Assembly: GCA_944393465.1 (NCBI GenBank)
Contig: CALYAG010000002.1
Location: forward strand, 1-64,000
Direction: 5' to 3'
Length of the DNA stretch: 64,000 nt
Source: an uncultured Clostridia bacterium
GTDB taxonomy: Bacteria > Bacillota > Clostridia > TANB77 > CAG-508
Shown here: one piece after another, positions 36,501 through 45,849 of the stretch
Position numbering within the stretch: the stretch's first letter is position 1
How the letters are laid out: each line of letters opens with the position of its first letter
Made by a program: the position numbers and the translations under genes
Notes under the pieces: model-generated
What the model was told of the DNA's origin: nothing
The model's database searches: none
The model's input: the letters and a program-made list of their open reading frames with translations, nothing else

Positions 36501-38860
36501 ATTTTTAAATGATATGACCCTTCCACCTTTTCATTTGGTACTGTTACTTCTACTGTTAATGCCCCAGAATTATTTGTTATTCTTACATCATCATACTGTG
36601 TTCCATCATCTACTGATGCTTCTACATTTCTGATTGTATATTGTCCATCATTTTCTGCCTTATTTACTCTTAATGTAATTGTTCCTTCAAATGATGAATA
36701 TTCATCTGGTGCCTTAATTTCTCTTAATGTTATTATATCTGGTGAAGTTACATCTGTTATGTTTATATTATTTATTGATATTTCTCCATTTTCGTTTGTT
36801 GTAACTTGGGTTTCTTCTCCATCATTTACTTTTACTGCAAATATGGCTCCTCCAAGTTTTTCGTGTGTAATTGTATCTTCTTTTATAATTTTAAAATTAT
36901 AGTTTCCCGTTATTTTTGTATTATTTATTGTAATATTTACTGTATTTACTCCATCTTGACCTTGAGTAATAGTTACACTTCCGCTTTCCACTAAACCATT
37001 ATTTATATTTGAAGTAACTGATTTTGCAACATATTTTCCGTTTTCTTCTCCTTTAATTATGGTTAATGTAATTGGTGTATTATTTAATACATATCCATTT
37101 GGAGTTCTTATTTCTGTTATTGTTATTGTGTCATTGTTTGTAATATTTGTTATATTTATTCCGTTTATTGTTATTTCTCCATTTGAATTTGTTGTGTATG
37201 TTTGTGGTTGTCCTCCATTTATACTAATTGTAAAAGCTACATTTTCAAGTAATGTTTTAGTTTCTGCATCTTGTTTTAAAAGTCTTAGGTTATATGAGCC
37301 AGTAGTTTTTGAGTTATTTACGGTAATTTTAACAGTATTTACACCATTTGACCCTGTTTCTATTTTTACACTTCCGCTTTCTACTAAGCCATCATTTATG
37401 TTTGAGCTTACACTACTTGCCACATATTTGCCATTTTGTAATGACTTATTTACTGTTAGTGTTATTGGTGTGTTATTTAGTACATATCCATTTGGAGCTG
37501 TTATTTCTGTTATTGTTATTGTATCTGGTTTTGATATATCTGTTATGTTTATTCCGTTTATTGTAATTTTGCCATCCGCTTTTGTTGTGTATGGTGCTAC
37601 TTCTCCTCCATTTATGCTAATATTAAATACTGCATTTGCTAAGACATTTTTATTTGATGAGTCTTGCTTCAAAAGTTCTAAATCATAAGAACCCGTAGGT
37701 TTTGGCAATGTTACTTCTGAGTTTGAAGAGTAATTTTTATTTACTGTATCTATTACTACAACTGGTTGATTTATGCTTAATTCGTTTTCTCCAACTGTCC
37801 ACATTAATGGTGTTGTAACCCTCGTGCTTACGGAAACAGTTAGTTTAACTTTTTCAATGTTTGTACTTATTGGCACTGAAATATAGAAATTATTTCCTAC
37901 TGTAGAATTTATTTTGTCACCTAAAGTAGCGCCTAAAGTAACCTCATTCATATTTTGATTTAGTATTTTTACATTTTGCAAATCATTTGTACCATCTGTC
38001 ACTGTTGCTGATAGAGTATATGCTGTATCATTATTTTTTTCTAAAGTATATGGTCCTATTATATAATTATTTTCTTCTATTTGCACCTTTACAGTGTTTG
38101 AATTTAATGTTACTGGATTTGCTGTATTTGTCTCATAAGTATATCCATCCCTTACTGCATTTATGGCTCCTTCTACCAAATATGCATATAATGTATCTAT
38201 TTCATTTCCAACATATTCAAATCCGTATTTATCTAATATATCTTCGCCATCAACTTTTAATTCTAGTGAATTTGTATATGGGTTGTGGTATTCGCCACTT
38301 GGATTTGTAAAATACCATATTGCTACTTGCTCTACTACTTCTACAATATCTTTTACTGTATTTGTAGGTATGCTACCATTTCTAAGCTTACTACTACTCC
38401 ATATTCCCGCTCTTTCTAAATATTCATCCATTGTTTCTGCATTTGGGTTATATATATGGTCTAGTACCCACACTAATTCGTTGTATGTTGTTGTATCACT
38501 TGGTAATTGATTTCTATATGCACCTGTTATAGAATTTGGATTTTTTATATCAAAATATTGTGTATATCCTATAACTGTATTATCATATGATTCAGAGCCA
38601 AATCCTGGTCCTGCCTTTAAACAATAGATTACTGTTCCATCATCGTTTTCCACTGTTCCAGATTGATTATACTTTACTATTTTAAAAACATTTTTATTAT
38701 TAAATTCATATGTTCCCGTTGCCCTTGCTGTTGACTTACCTTTTAGTCCTAAATATAGTGGTCCCCCTGATTGTGCATTTACTATATTTGAACATAAAAG
38801 TAAAGCTGTAATAATTATTGAAATTATAATTAATAGCTTTGGCATTAATTTTTGTTTCAT
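33521..38860 (-). CDS. Giant thioester/SpaA-repeat surface adhesin (1779 residues)
   Basis: A signal peptide (about 1-29) is followed by a thioester-type domain with the cysteine in VIYCLKAG (Cys80) and the partner glutamine in VVEQVAIWYF (Gln178). A beta domain comes next, then four SpaA/CnaB-like repeats, each starting GSYxLxLLKQD and ending ITEIxxPxGY, with Lys and Glu placed for isopeptide bonds. Four larger repeats follow that begin FDLALRKFITGVN and contain NHTKDPVxVxxxDxVxYTIR and VYNEG. The C-terminus is GSAPLYIGLTAGTLAIIAGG and ends KKYVI, a membrane anchor without an LPxTG motif. Such proteins attach covalently to host or matrix amines and resist shear. The C-terminal third is nearly identical to the next gene's. 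Confidence 0.87.
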   Translation of the reverse strand: MKQKLMPKLLIIISIIITALLLCSNIVNAQSGGPLYLGLKGKSTARATGTYEFNNKNVFKIVKYNQSGTVENDDGTVIYCLKAGPGFGSESYDNTVIGYTQYFDIKNPNSITGAYRNQLPSDTTTYNELVWVLDHIYNPNAETMDEYLERAGIWSSSKLRNGSIPTNTVKDIVEVVEQVAIWYFTNPSGEYHNPYTNSLELKVDGEDILDKYGFEYVGNEIDTLYAYLVEGAINAVRDGYTYETNTANPVTLNSNTVKVQIEENNYIIGPYTLEKNNDTAYTLSATVTDGTNDLQNVKILNQNMNEVTLGATLGDKINSTVGNNFYISVPISTNIEKVKLTVSVSTRVTTPLMWTVGENELSINQPVVVIDTVNKNYSSNSEVTLPKPTGSYDLELLKQDSSNKNVLANAVFNISINGGEVAPYTTKADGKITINGINITDISKPDTITITEITAPNGYVLNNTPITLTVNKSLQNGKYVASSVSSNINDGLVESGSVKIETGSNGVNTVKITVNNSKTTGSYNLRLLKQDAETKTLLENVAFTISINGGQPQTYTTNSNGEITINGINITNITNNDTITITEIRTPNGYVLNNTPITLTIIKGEENGKYVAKSVTSNINNGLVESGSVTITQGQDGVNTVNITINNTKITGNYNFKIIKEDTITHEKLGGAIFAVKVNDGEETQVTTNENGEISINNINITDVTSPDIITLREIKAPDEYSSFEGTITLRVNKAENDGQYTIRNVEASVDDGTQYDDVRITNNSGALTVEVTVPNEKVEGSYHLKIIKQDENDLSKKLQGATFRVEIYAENIQERSISTESNSESIANSYTTDANGEINITNTIYNEKRFYHISITEITPPTGYDAILTEPIELEAYSTIKDGKYALKDVEAISQNANWSFDEETNTIIITITNKKQPFDLALRKYITHINGTEVTPSREPQISDEEAQNVANGNGTFDEGTTAEKDHTKTPLVVKTGDIVRYTIRIYNEGKIDGYAKEITDYLPEGLELVPASESSINAQYGWTQDGRTIKTTYLADKLIKGTANNEEENGVEENSITENETNSENEQTRLSSGLDYQDVQVECRVVRKASDTNISLKNVAEITDAEDILGGKEDIDSTPNDLTEEEKNNYNPGTSEEGKGYEDDDDYEELVMLPTYFDLSLRKFITGVNDREITNREPQVDTSPLLNGKTTANYNHTKDPVEVKKGDEVTYTIRVYNEGEVDGYVEKIVDHLPPELEFLPNDELNKEYGWTQTDERTIETDYLRNTLLKAFDGGNSLDYADIKIKCKVKDTAAYLKEITNIAEITEYRNDLDLTDRDNENKVNLPSDEDLPNYRDEEIERGDEYIPGQEDDDDFEKVILKQFDLALRKFITGVNEEEITSRVPQVDTSKYGTEDENGKLITSFTYNHTKDPVRVCQNDIVIYTIRIYNEGQLSGYAEEIKDDVPEGLIFLPENEINQEYRWVMYDANGNVTENAEEAVYIRTDYLSKAQEETEGANLIQAFDKNTMETPDYKDVKVAFRVTEPNTSDRIIINKAEISEDADENGDEVEDIDSTPDEWIEGEDDQDIEKIYVQYFDLALRKWVSQVILIEDGQEKVKDTGHYAEQDPEPVVRVDLNQNRIDNTIIKFKYQIRITNEGEIAGAATEISDYIPDGLEFNQADNPLWKEVDGKIVTDQLKNTILQPGESATVEVILTWVNDEDNMGVMINTAEISEDYNESGTPDIDSVPNNKVEGEDDIDTAPVALTMVTGSAPLYIGLTAGTLAIIAGGVFLIKKYVI

Positions 38861-38982
38861 TTGCTTACTCCTTATATTTTATATTTGCAAAATATTTTTA
38901 TTATAATATATATTTTTTTGCATTTTTATTTATATTATACTATATAACAAGAAGATATTTTTTTCAACATTTTTTAGCAAAA

Positions 38983-39016
38983 AATTTTACATTGGGGACG
39001 GCCCCAATGTAAAATT
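38983..39016. repeat. Perfect palindrome of the GGGGACGG family after the 1263-residue adhesin gene
   Basis: ATTTTACATTGGGG-ACGG-CCCCAATGTAAAAT forms a 14-bp stem with a four-base loop at the very end of the gene ending at 39015. It may act as a terminator or as a REP-type mRNA-stabilising hairpin. Confidence 0.75.
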
Positions 39017-42000
39017 AAATTACGTATTTTTTAATTAGGAATACTCCTCCTGCAATAATCACAAGTGTTCCAGCTGTTAAACCAATGTATAGTGGTGCGC
39101 TACCAGTTACCATTGTTAAGGCTACTGGTGCATCGTCTATATCATCTTCGCCTGGCACTTTGTTATTTGGAACCGAGTCTATATCTGGTGTATGGCTTTC
39201 ATTGTAGTCTTCACTTATTTCTGCTGTATTTATCATTACTCCCATATTTTCTTCATCATTTATCCATGTTAATATTACTTCTACTGTTGCACTTTCACCT
39301 GGCTGTAAGATTGTATCTTTTAATTGGTCTGTTACTATTTTTCCGTCTACTTCTTTCCATAATGGGTTATCTGCTTGATTAAATTCTAGCCCTTCTGGAA
39401 TATAGTCAGATATTTCTGTTGCTGCTCCTGCTATTTCACCTTCGTTTGTTATTCTTATTTGGTATTTGAATTTTATTATGGTGTTGTCAATTCTGTTTTG
39501 GTTTAAGTCAACTCTTACTACTGGTTCTGGATCTTGTTCTGCATAATGTCCTGTGTCTTTTACTTTTTCTTGTCCATCTTCTATTAGTATAACTTGGCTT
39601 ACCCATTTTCTTAATGCTAAATCAAAGTATTGTACATAGATTTTTTCAATATCTTGGTCATCTTCGCCTTCGATCCATTCATTTGGAGTTGAGTCTATAT
39701 CTGTTACATCTTCGCCTTCGCTATCTGCATCATCACTTATTTGTGCTTGGTTTATTATTATTCTATCTGATGTATTTGGTTCTGTTACTCTAAATGCTAC
39801 CCTAACGTCTTTATAGTCCGGTCCATCCATTGTTTCTGCGTTATATGCTTGTAATAAATTTTCGCCATTTGTAGTTTCATTTGATTTAGATAAGTAGTCT
39901 GTAACAATATTTACTGCACTATTTACATCTTGAGTTACATTACCATTTGCATCTAACATTACCCATCTGTATTCTTGGTTTACTTCGTTTTCTGGTAAGA
40001 ACACTAATCCTTCTGGAATATCATCTTTTATTTGTTCTGCATAACCTGACATTGTTCCTTCGTTGTAAACTCTAATCGTATATATAACAACATCATTTTG
40101 ACATACTCTTACAGGATCTTTTGTGTGATTGTATGTGAAGTTTGTAATTAAATTTCCGTTTTCATCTGTCAAACCATATTTGCTTGTGTCAACTTCAGGT
40201 TCTCTATTTGTTATTTCTTCGTCATTTACTCCTGTGATGAATTTTCTTAGAGCTAAGTCAAATTTTTGCAAAATAACTTTTTCAAAATCATCGTCGTCTT
40301 CTTGACCTGGTATATATTGCACTCCTGAATTGATTTCATCATTTTTATAATTTGGTAAATCATTATCTGATGGTAATACTACATCCCTAACATTATCTCT
40401 ATCTGTTAAATTAGATTCATTACTGTATTTTGTTATTTCTGCAATGTTTGTTATGTTTGTTAATGTTGGAGCTGTGTTTACAACTCTACATCTAATTTGA
40501 ACATCTTTGTAACTTAAGCTATCTGTACTTGAGTCAAATGCAGGAATTATATTTTCCACATCATTTTCTCTAGATAATATATTTGTTCTAAGTGTTCTTT
40601 GTGTTTCGTCAGATGTATCAATTATCCAACCATTTGCTGCATTTAATTCATCATCTACTATAAACTCTAGGTATGGTGGTAAATGATCAACTATTTCATC
40701 TACGTATCCATCAACTTGTCCTTCATTGTATACTCTAATTGTATATGTTACTATGTCTCCCGCTTCAACACTTACAGGATTTTTTGTGTGATTGTAGTTT
40801 GCAGTAGTTTCTCCTGCTAATAATGGGCTCACATCAACCTGTGGAACTCTATTAGTTATTTCTTTATCATTTACTGCTGTAATGAACTTTCTTAAAGACA
40901 AATCAAAGTATTTGCCAAGCATAACAAGTTCTTCATAGTCATCATCATCCTCATAACCTTTGCCTTCTTCAGAAGTTCCAGGTAAATAACTATCTATTTG
41001 AGTTTGTGTTAAATCTGCTGGATTAGAGTCTCTGTCTAAATTTCCACCTGTAATATCATGTGCTTCTACTATTTCTGCAACATTTTTTAAAGAAACATCT
41101 TGTTCTGTAGGGTCTTTTGTAACTCTACATTCTATTTGTACATCTTCATAGTCTATAGTATAATTTCCATCACTTGGATCTTTGTCAAAAGCTGAAATTA
41201 TAGTGTCTTTTAAATAATTTGTTATTACCATTTGACCTGAAGCAGTACTTCCATCAGCTGCTACTTGAACTAATGAGCCTTCATATACTTGCCAACCATA
41301 TTTAGTATTAGTAGTGCTTTCACTTGGGTCTACTAATTCTAGTCCATTTGGTAAGTAGTCAACTATTGTATCAGCATAGCCATCTATATCACCTTCATTG
41401 TAAATCCTTATTGTATAAATTATTTTATCTCCCTTTTCTACAACCAAAGGTGTTTTTGTATGTGTTTTTGTAACTGTTGTACCATTGTCAAAATCTGCTG
41501 TTCCTGTAGCTAAAGCTCTTAGATCGTTTTGTGTTATAACAGGTTCACGACTTACCTCTACATGTGCTCCGTTTATAGATGTAATAAATTTTCTAAGTGC
41601 TAAGTCAAATTCTGGATTTGTTATTTGTATTGTGCTAGCATCTTCGAACTTTTGCTTTTCTCTTGAAATTATTACAATAGGTTGATTATAAGCTAAATTA
41701 TTTGCACCTACTGACCAAAATGTTTGTATAGTATTATAATATTCTGCACTAACTTTTAATGTAGCAGATGTTATATTTGATGATATAGGTATGCTAATGT
41801 AAAAGTTACTTCCTACTGTCTGTTCTATTTTTTCTGCTAAGGTATTTCCTAACTGCACTTCTTGTTTGTTTGAGTCAAGAACTTTTGCACCAGCTATAGT
41901 TCCTGAGTTACTGTACAATTCTGCATTTAATGTATAGTCCGTATTTGATAATTCTTCTATTTTGTATGGTCCAAGTATATAGTTTGAATTATCCATTGTT

Positions 42001-42806
42001 AAAGCTACTGAATCTTTAACAAAATTGATTGGTGATGTTCCAACACTAGAATCTTCATAAGTGTATCCACCTTCTACAGCATCTATTGCCCCTTGTACTA
42101 AATAACTATAAATTTGATCTATTTCATTATCTACTAGGTCTAAGCCATATTTATCAGTTAAGCTTGTACCATCGACAGCCATTTCAAGTGTTTGTGTTGA
42201 ATTGTTGTGGTAATCTCCTGAAGGATTTGTAAAATACCATATTGCAACTTGTTGAATACATTCCAATATATCTTCAATTGCATCTCCATATGTTGCTGTA
42301 TCTCTTAAAAAGCTGTCTTCTGAAACTCCTGCATTGTTAAGTAAATTTTCTTTTGATTCATTTGCTAATTCTATTTCATCCGATGTAGCTCCCTCTTTAG
42401 CTGGAATGTATAAGTGGTCTAATACCCAAACAAGTTCATTATATGTTGTAGTGTCTGTTGGAAGCTCCTCTCTATATGGTGATTCTATTGAGTCTGGGTT
42501 TTTCATATTAAAATATTGTGTATAATTTACTATTGCATTTTGATATGATTCAGAGCCAAAACCTGATCCAGCTTTAATACAGTATATAGAATTATCTATT
42601 AAGCTTGTTCCTGTACTATTGTTGTATTGCACTATTTTGAATATATCTTTTGAATTAAAAGTGTATGTTCCAGTTTTTCTTGCTGTGGAATTTTCTCTTA
42701 GTCCTAAATAGATGCCATTTGCATCACTTACAGCAAAACTACTTGTAGTTAAAGCTAAAACAACTATTAAAATAATACTTATAATTACTCCTAATTTTTT
42801 TGTCAT
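39015..42806 (-). CDS. Giant thioester-domain surface adhesin (1263 residues), paralogue of 33521-38860
   Basis: A signal peptide (about 1-26) is followed by a thioester-type domain: Cys76 in SIYCIKAG and Gln in CIQQVAIWYF. The SpaA/CnaB-like repeats of the neighbour are missing. The protein passes directly to four FDLALRKFITxxN repeats (starting near residues 400, 630, 850 and 1060) and the same KKYVI-ending membrane anchor. The last 200 residues or so match the neighbour almost residue for residue. Together the two genes look like a tandem duplication followed by domain loss or gain. Confidence 0.87.
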   Translation of the reverse strand: MTKKLGVIISIILIVVLALTTSSFAVSDANGIYLGLRENSTARKTGTYTFNSKDIFKIVQYNNSTGTSLIDNSIYCIKAGSGFGSESYQNAIVNYTQYFNMKNPDSIESPYREELPTDTTTYNELVWVLDHLYIPAKEGATSDEIELANESKENLLNNAGVSEDSFLRDTATYGDAIEDILECIQQVAIWYFTNPSGDYHNNSTQTLEMAVDGTSLTDKYGLDLVDNEIDQIYSYLVQGAIDAVEGGYTYEDSSVGTSPINFVKDSVALTMDNSNYILGPYKIEELSNTDYTLNAELYSNSGTIAGAKVLDSNKQEVQLGNTLAEKIEQTVGSNFYISIPISSNITSATLKVSAEYYNTIQTFWSVGANNLAYNQPIVIISREKQKFEDASTIQITNPEFDLALRKFITSINGAHVEVSREPVITQNDLRALATGTADFDNGTTVTKTHTKTPLVVEKGDKIIYTIRIYNEGDIDGYADTIVDYLPNGLELVDPSESTTNTKYGWQVYEGSLVQVAADGSTASGQMVITNYLKDTIISAFDKDPSDGNYTIDYEDVQIECRVTKDPTEQDVSLKNVAEIVEAHDITGGNLDRDSNPADLTQTQIDSYLPGTSEEGKGYEDDDDYEELVMLGKYFDLSLRKFITAVNDKEITNRVPQVDVSPLLAGETTANYNHTKNPVSVEAGDIVTYTIRVYNEGQVDGYVDEIVDHLPPYLEFIVDDELNAANGWIIDTSDETQRTLRTNILSRENDVENIIPAFDSSTDSLSYKDVQIRCRVVNTAPTLTNITNIAEITKYSNESNLTDRDNVRDVVLPSDNDLPNYKNDEINSGVQYIPGQEDDDDFEKVILQKFDLALRKFITGVNDEEITNREPEVDTSKYGLTDENGNLITNFTYNHTKDPVRVCQNDVVIYTIRVYNEGTMSGYAEQIKDDIPEGLVFLPENEVNQEYRWVMLDANGNVTQDVNSAVNIVTDYLSKSNETTNGENLLQAYNAETMDGPDYKDVRVAFRVTEPNTSDRIIINQAQISDDADSEGEDVTDIDSTPNEWIEGEDDQDIEKIYVQYFDLALRKWVSQVILIEDGQEKVKDTGHYAEQDPEPVVRVDLNQNRIDNTIIKFKYQIRITNEGEIAGAATEISDYIPEGLEFNQADNPLWKEVDGKIVTDQLKDTILQPGESATVEVILTWINDEENMGVMINTAEISEDYNESHTPDIDSVPNNKVPGEDDIDDAPVALTMVTGSAPLYIGLTAGTLVIIAGGVFLIKKYVI

Positions 42807-43032
42807 AATTTGACCTCTCTTTAAATATTTTTCTACAATTTATATTATAATATAAAATATATGTAAAATCAATATTTTCGTTGTATTTCAAATGGAATTT
42901 TCGGTTGATTTTTTATTTTTAGTTATGTGTTTTGATTATGCATAATGGTATTATTTGTAATTAAAACTAATTTATTCTAAATTTTTTCATTGTTTTAAAA
43001 TTGGAAAAAATTTAATTTTTGCATTTAAGACT

Positions 43033-43056
43033 AAAAAACACCAGTAAACTGGTGCT
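43033..43056 (-). terminator. Terminator after tRNA-Cys
   Basis: CACCAG-TTTA-CTGGTG followed by TTTTTT on the minus strand begins six bases after the tRNA CCA end. Confidence 0.8.
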
Positions 43057-43060
43057 TGTT

Positions 43061-43134
43061 TGGAGGCGACACCCGGATTCGAACCGGGGATCAGAGTTTT
43101 GCAGACTCGTGCCTTACCACTTGGCTATATCGCC
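43061..43134 (-). tRNA. tRNA-Cys (GCA)
   Basis: The 74-base tRNA has an encoded CCA. The acceptor stem GGCGATA pairs with TGTCGCC, the anticodon loop reads CTGCAAA (anticodon GCA), and the T arm is CCCGGTTCGAATCCGGG. The discriminator base is T, as usual for tRNA-Cys. Confidence 0.96.
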
Positions 43135-43328
43135 ATTAATAAATTATATTCAAATTGTGAAGTAATAGTACCAAAAACGCTTAATATTTGTTAAAAAAAT
43201 AAACAAACCTTTTGCTTTAAAAAAAGGAAGCCCAACCTTGAAATATAGGCAAAATCTTCGATTTTTCCTATATTATAAAATAATTAAATGCAAATGCATT
43301 ACGGCTTTCAAAGCGAGATTTGTTTTAA

Positions 43329-43404
43329 TGGAGCGGGAAGCGGGGCTCAAACCCGTGACCTTCGCCTTGGCAAGGCGACGCTCTATCAACTGAGCTATTC
43401 CCGC
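43329..43404 (-). tRNA. tRNA-Gly (GCC)
   Basis: The 76-base tRNA has an encoded CCA. The acceptor GCGGGAA pairs with TTCCCGC, the anticodon arm CGCCTTGCCAAGGCG holds anticodon GCC with a normal seven-base loop, and the T arm contains GGTTTGAGC. It reads GGC/GGU, not the GGA/GGG codons used at the frameshift sites. The 194 bases separating it from tRNA-Cys hold nothing recognisable. Confidence 0.96.
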
Positions 43405-43444
43405 ATTGGTACGTTATTTATCATACCAAATAATTACTAAAATG

Positions 43445-44695
43445 TCAAGTGGTTTTTTCCATTATTTTTATTGTTCCAGAGTAAATTTTAGCAATCAACC
43501 CAAAATAATCTAGTATTCCTCTCTTTTTCACTTCTTTTTCTGCTTTTATTTCTATTTCTTCTATTAGCTCATCTCCAACTTTTACGGTTATAGTGCCAAT
43601 TCTTTCATTTTCTAAAACTGGTGCTTCTAAAAAGCTTACTGCATTTATTTCTATGGTAGGTTCACAATCTGCTGCTAACTGTTTTATTGGTATCTCATCT
43701 AGTTTTAACTCTAAACTGTTTGCTGCTTTATCTACATATATTCTATTTTGGTTTATTTGTTTCCACATTGCAAATTCTTTGCATACCATTTCTTCTACAT
43801 TTACTGTATAAAATCTTTTATATGCATATTCAATTAATTTCATACTATCTTTTGCTCTATCTTTTCTTGTATCTGCTCCAAGTACTACAATAATCAAGTC
43901 CATATCTCCCCTTTTTACACTTGTTACTAAGCACCTTCCTGCATTATTTGTAAATCCTGTTTTTACTCCATATACTCCTTCTACATTGCCAAGCAGCTCA
44001 TTCGTATTATTTATTTGCATTGGGCTTCCATTGATATTTATTGTAGCAGTTTTTGTTTTTACTATTTTGGCAATGGTTTCGTTTTTTAAAGCATAGTCTG
44101 TTATTTTTGCAAGTTCATATGCAGTGGTATAATGATTTGGATTGTCTAATCCATGTGGAGTAACAAAATGAGTGTCTTTAAGCCCCAATTCTTCAGCCTT
44201 TTGATTCATGAGTTTAGCAAATTCTTCTACGCTTCCTGATGTATGTATTGCAAGTGCCACAGCTGCATCATTTCCTGACCTTAGCATTAGTCCATATAGC
44301 AAATCTATTACTGTTATTTTGTCATCTGTATGAAGCCCAAGTCTTGATCCACCTGTGCCCGCTGCTTTTGCAGTTATTGTTACTTCATCTGATAAATTGC
44401 AGTTTTCAACTACAATAATACTGCTCATAATTTTTGTGGTCGAAGCCATTGCAGTTTGCTTATTTTCGTCTTTACCATATATACATCTTCCAGAAAGTCT
44501 ATCATACACTGCATATCTTCTTGAATTTATTGTTGGCTTTGTATTAGAAGTAGCCCCCGCTTCTATTTCTTTTTTTTCATTTTCTTCTATAACTACTTCT
44601 TCTATTTCATTTGCATCATCTGCAAAGACCGGAAAAGCTGATAATGTAAATATTAAAATTATTATAAAAAAGATTTTTATTACCTTTTTTGGCAT
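43445..44695 (-). CDS. D-alanyl-D-alanine carboxypeptidase (DacF/PBP5-like)
   Basis: The gene encodes 416 residues. A signal peptide (about 1-26, ending VFADDA) precedes an S11 peptidase domain. SxxK is in ASTTKIMSS (about 81-89), SxN in LRSGNDAAVAL (about 136-146) and KTG in YGVKTGFTNNAGR (about 240). A C-terminal beta domain and an amphipathic end complete the PBP5/DacF plan. It trims the terminal D-Ala of peptidoglycan stems. It probably has its own promoter, being separated from the secretion operon by a terminator. Confidence 0.93.
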   Translation of the reverse strand: MPKKVIKIFFIIILIFTLSAFPVFADDANEIEEVVIEENEKKEIEAGATSNTKPTINSRRYAVYDRLSGRCIYGKDENKQTAMASTTKIMSSIIVVENCNLSDEVTITAKAAGTGGSRLGLHTDDKITVIDLLYGLMLRSGNDAAVALAIHTSGSVEEFAKLMNQKAEELGLKDTHFVTPHGLDNPNHYTTAYELAKITDYALKNETIAKIVKTKTATININGSPMQINNTNELLGNVEGVYGVKTGFTNNAGRCLVTSVKRGDMDLIIVVLGADTRKDRAKDSMKLIEYAYKRFYTVNVEEMVCKEFAMWKQINQNRIYVDKAANSLELKLDEIPIKQLAADCEPTIEINAVSFLEAPVLENERIGTITVKVGDELIEEIEIKAEKEVKKRGILDYFGLIAKIYSGTIKIMEKTT

Positions 44696-44722
44696 CTAAT
44701 CATTCCTCCATTTAGCCGTTTT

Positions 44723-44800
44723 TGTTAAATAAACTTGATTTTTCCTATTCAAGTATTGTTGTTTTTTGTTAAATAAGAAAACTTGATTTTTCATATTCAA
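44723..44800. repeat. Imperfect direct repeat upstream of the carboxypeptidase gene
   Basis: TGTTAAATAAACTTGATTTT followed by CCTATTCAA (44723-44752) recurs at about 44768-44800 as TGTTAAATAAGAAAACTTGA followed by TTTTTCATATTCAA. It may be a duplicated promoter segment. Confidence 0.5.
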
Positions 44801-44801
44801 C

Positions 44802-44844
44802 AAAAAATCACCTATAACATTTATATGTTATAAGTGATTTTTTA
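44802..44844 (-). terminator. Terminator at the end of the secretion operon
   Basis: AAAAAATCAC-TATAACAT and ATGTTATA-GTGATTTTTT form a long AT-rich stem with one bulge on each arm. It lies just past the stop codon at 44858. Confidence 0.8.
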
Positions 44845-44857
44845 TGATTTTTATATT

Positions 44858-45808
44858 TTACCTATCTAAAGTTATATTCATACTATATGTTAAATTAGCG
44901 TTTTCTGTTGCTCCTTCTTCTGCTAATTCTTTATCAGTTCCAAAAAGTCTAATCAAATTTAATTTTAACTCTTTGGGAGTTTTTCCATCATCATAATATT
45001 TATCAAAAAGTAAAAAATAACTCATTGTTTTTCCAGGTTCAATAATAATTGCATTATTAATCAAGTCCAAAGCTGGGCGTTCTTGATCTCCAAGATTAAG
45101 TGTTATCTCGTTTGCGACCGCGCCATTTCCTATTACTAAATATCCATCAGTTTTATTTGTTATTTCTACTGCGTATTCCTCTCTGTCATAGCTCATATTT
45201 TTATACAGTACGGCGACTTTTAAGTATTGATCTTCACCTGTTAAATTGCTAAAATTAACTTTTCCTATATAACCTTGATTTGAAATCTTCATTACATTAT
45301 TTTCTTCTATTAGTGCTATTTTTTCTCTATATGTGTTATATCCACCAGTAGTTCCTGTTGAAAGTATATCATCTAATATATTTATATCATAAATATATAC
45401 ATCACCAACATTTGAATAATTTTGTATGTTATATATTTTTTTGTTAGTAAATATTCCATCAACATATTCAATAAATTCATTTAAACTATCACTATACACA
45501 TACTTTTGGCAATCAGTTGTAAGCAAATCATATGCTTTTTGATATTCTTTATTATTGCAATAGTTAAAAAATGTATCTATAACATTACTTATATTTTCTT
45601 TTTTGTTTTCAGGAATTTTATCTCCATTATCCATGACTGGTAAATCAGGATTATATGTGTTAATAATTACTTGTTCTTCTGGAAGATTCTTTAAATACAT
45701 ATTTAAAATTATAACTGCTATCCAAATAACTGCAACTATAATTACAATTTTCCAATATTTTTTCCAAAATTTTCGTATAGCTAATAAAATTTTTGTACCT
45801 AGCTTCAT
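44858..45808 (-). CDS. Single-pass membrane protein of the secretion operon, unknown
   Basis: The gene encodes 316 residues. A short basic cytoplasmic head leads to one membrane helix (IVIIVAVIWIAVIILNMYL, about 21-39) and an extracytoplasmic domain. Residues about 80-200 (NVIDTFFNYCNNKEYQKAYDLL... onward) have the helix-then-sheet pattern of NTF2-like domains such as those of VirB8/TcpC-type proteins. The final 100 residues look beta-rich. It is the last gene of the operon. VirB8-like function is a guess. Confidence 0.55.
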   Translation of the reverse strand: MKLGTKILLAIRKFWKKYWKIVIIVAVIWIAVIILNMYLKNLPEEQVIINTYNPDLPVMDNGDKIPENKKENISNVIDTFFNYCNNKEYQKAYDLLTTDCQKYVYSDSLNEFIEYVDGIFTNKKIYNIQNYSNVGDVYIYDINILDDILSTGTTGGYNTYREKIALIEENNVMKISNQGYIGKVNFSNLTGEDQYLKVAVLYKNMSYDREEYAVEITNKTDGYLVIGNGAVANEITLNLGDQERPALDLINNAIIIEPGKTMSYFLLFDKYYDDGKTPKELKLNLIRLFGTDKELAEEGATENANLTYSMNITLDR

Positions 45809-45849
45809 TTTTCCTTCCTTTTTATTAAATGAATATTTTTATAAATAAT

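Noticed and set aside
43140-43328. A third tRNA or small RNA gene lying between tRNA-Cys and tRNA-Gly
   Set aside because: No cloverleaf, T-arm GGTTCGA-type motif or terminator is present in this stretch.
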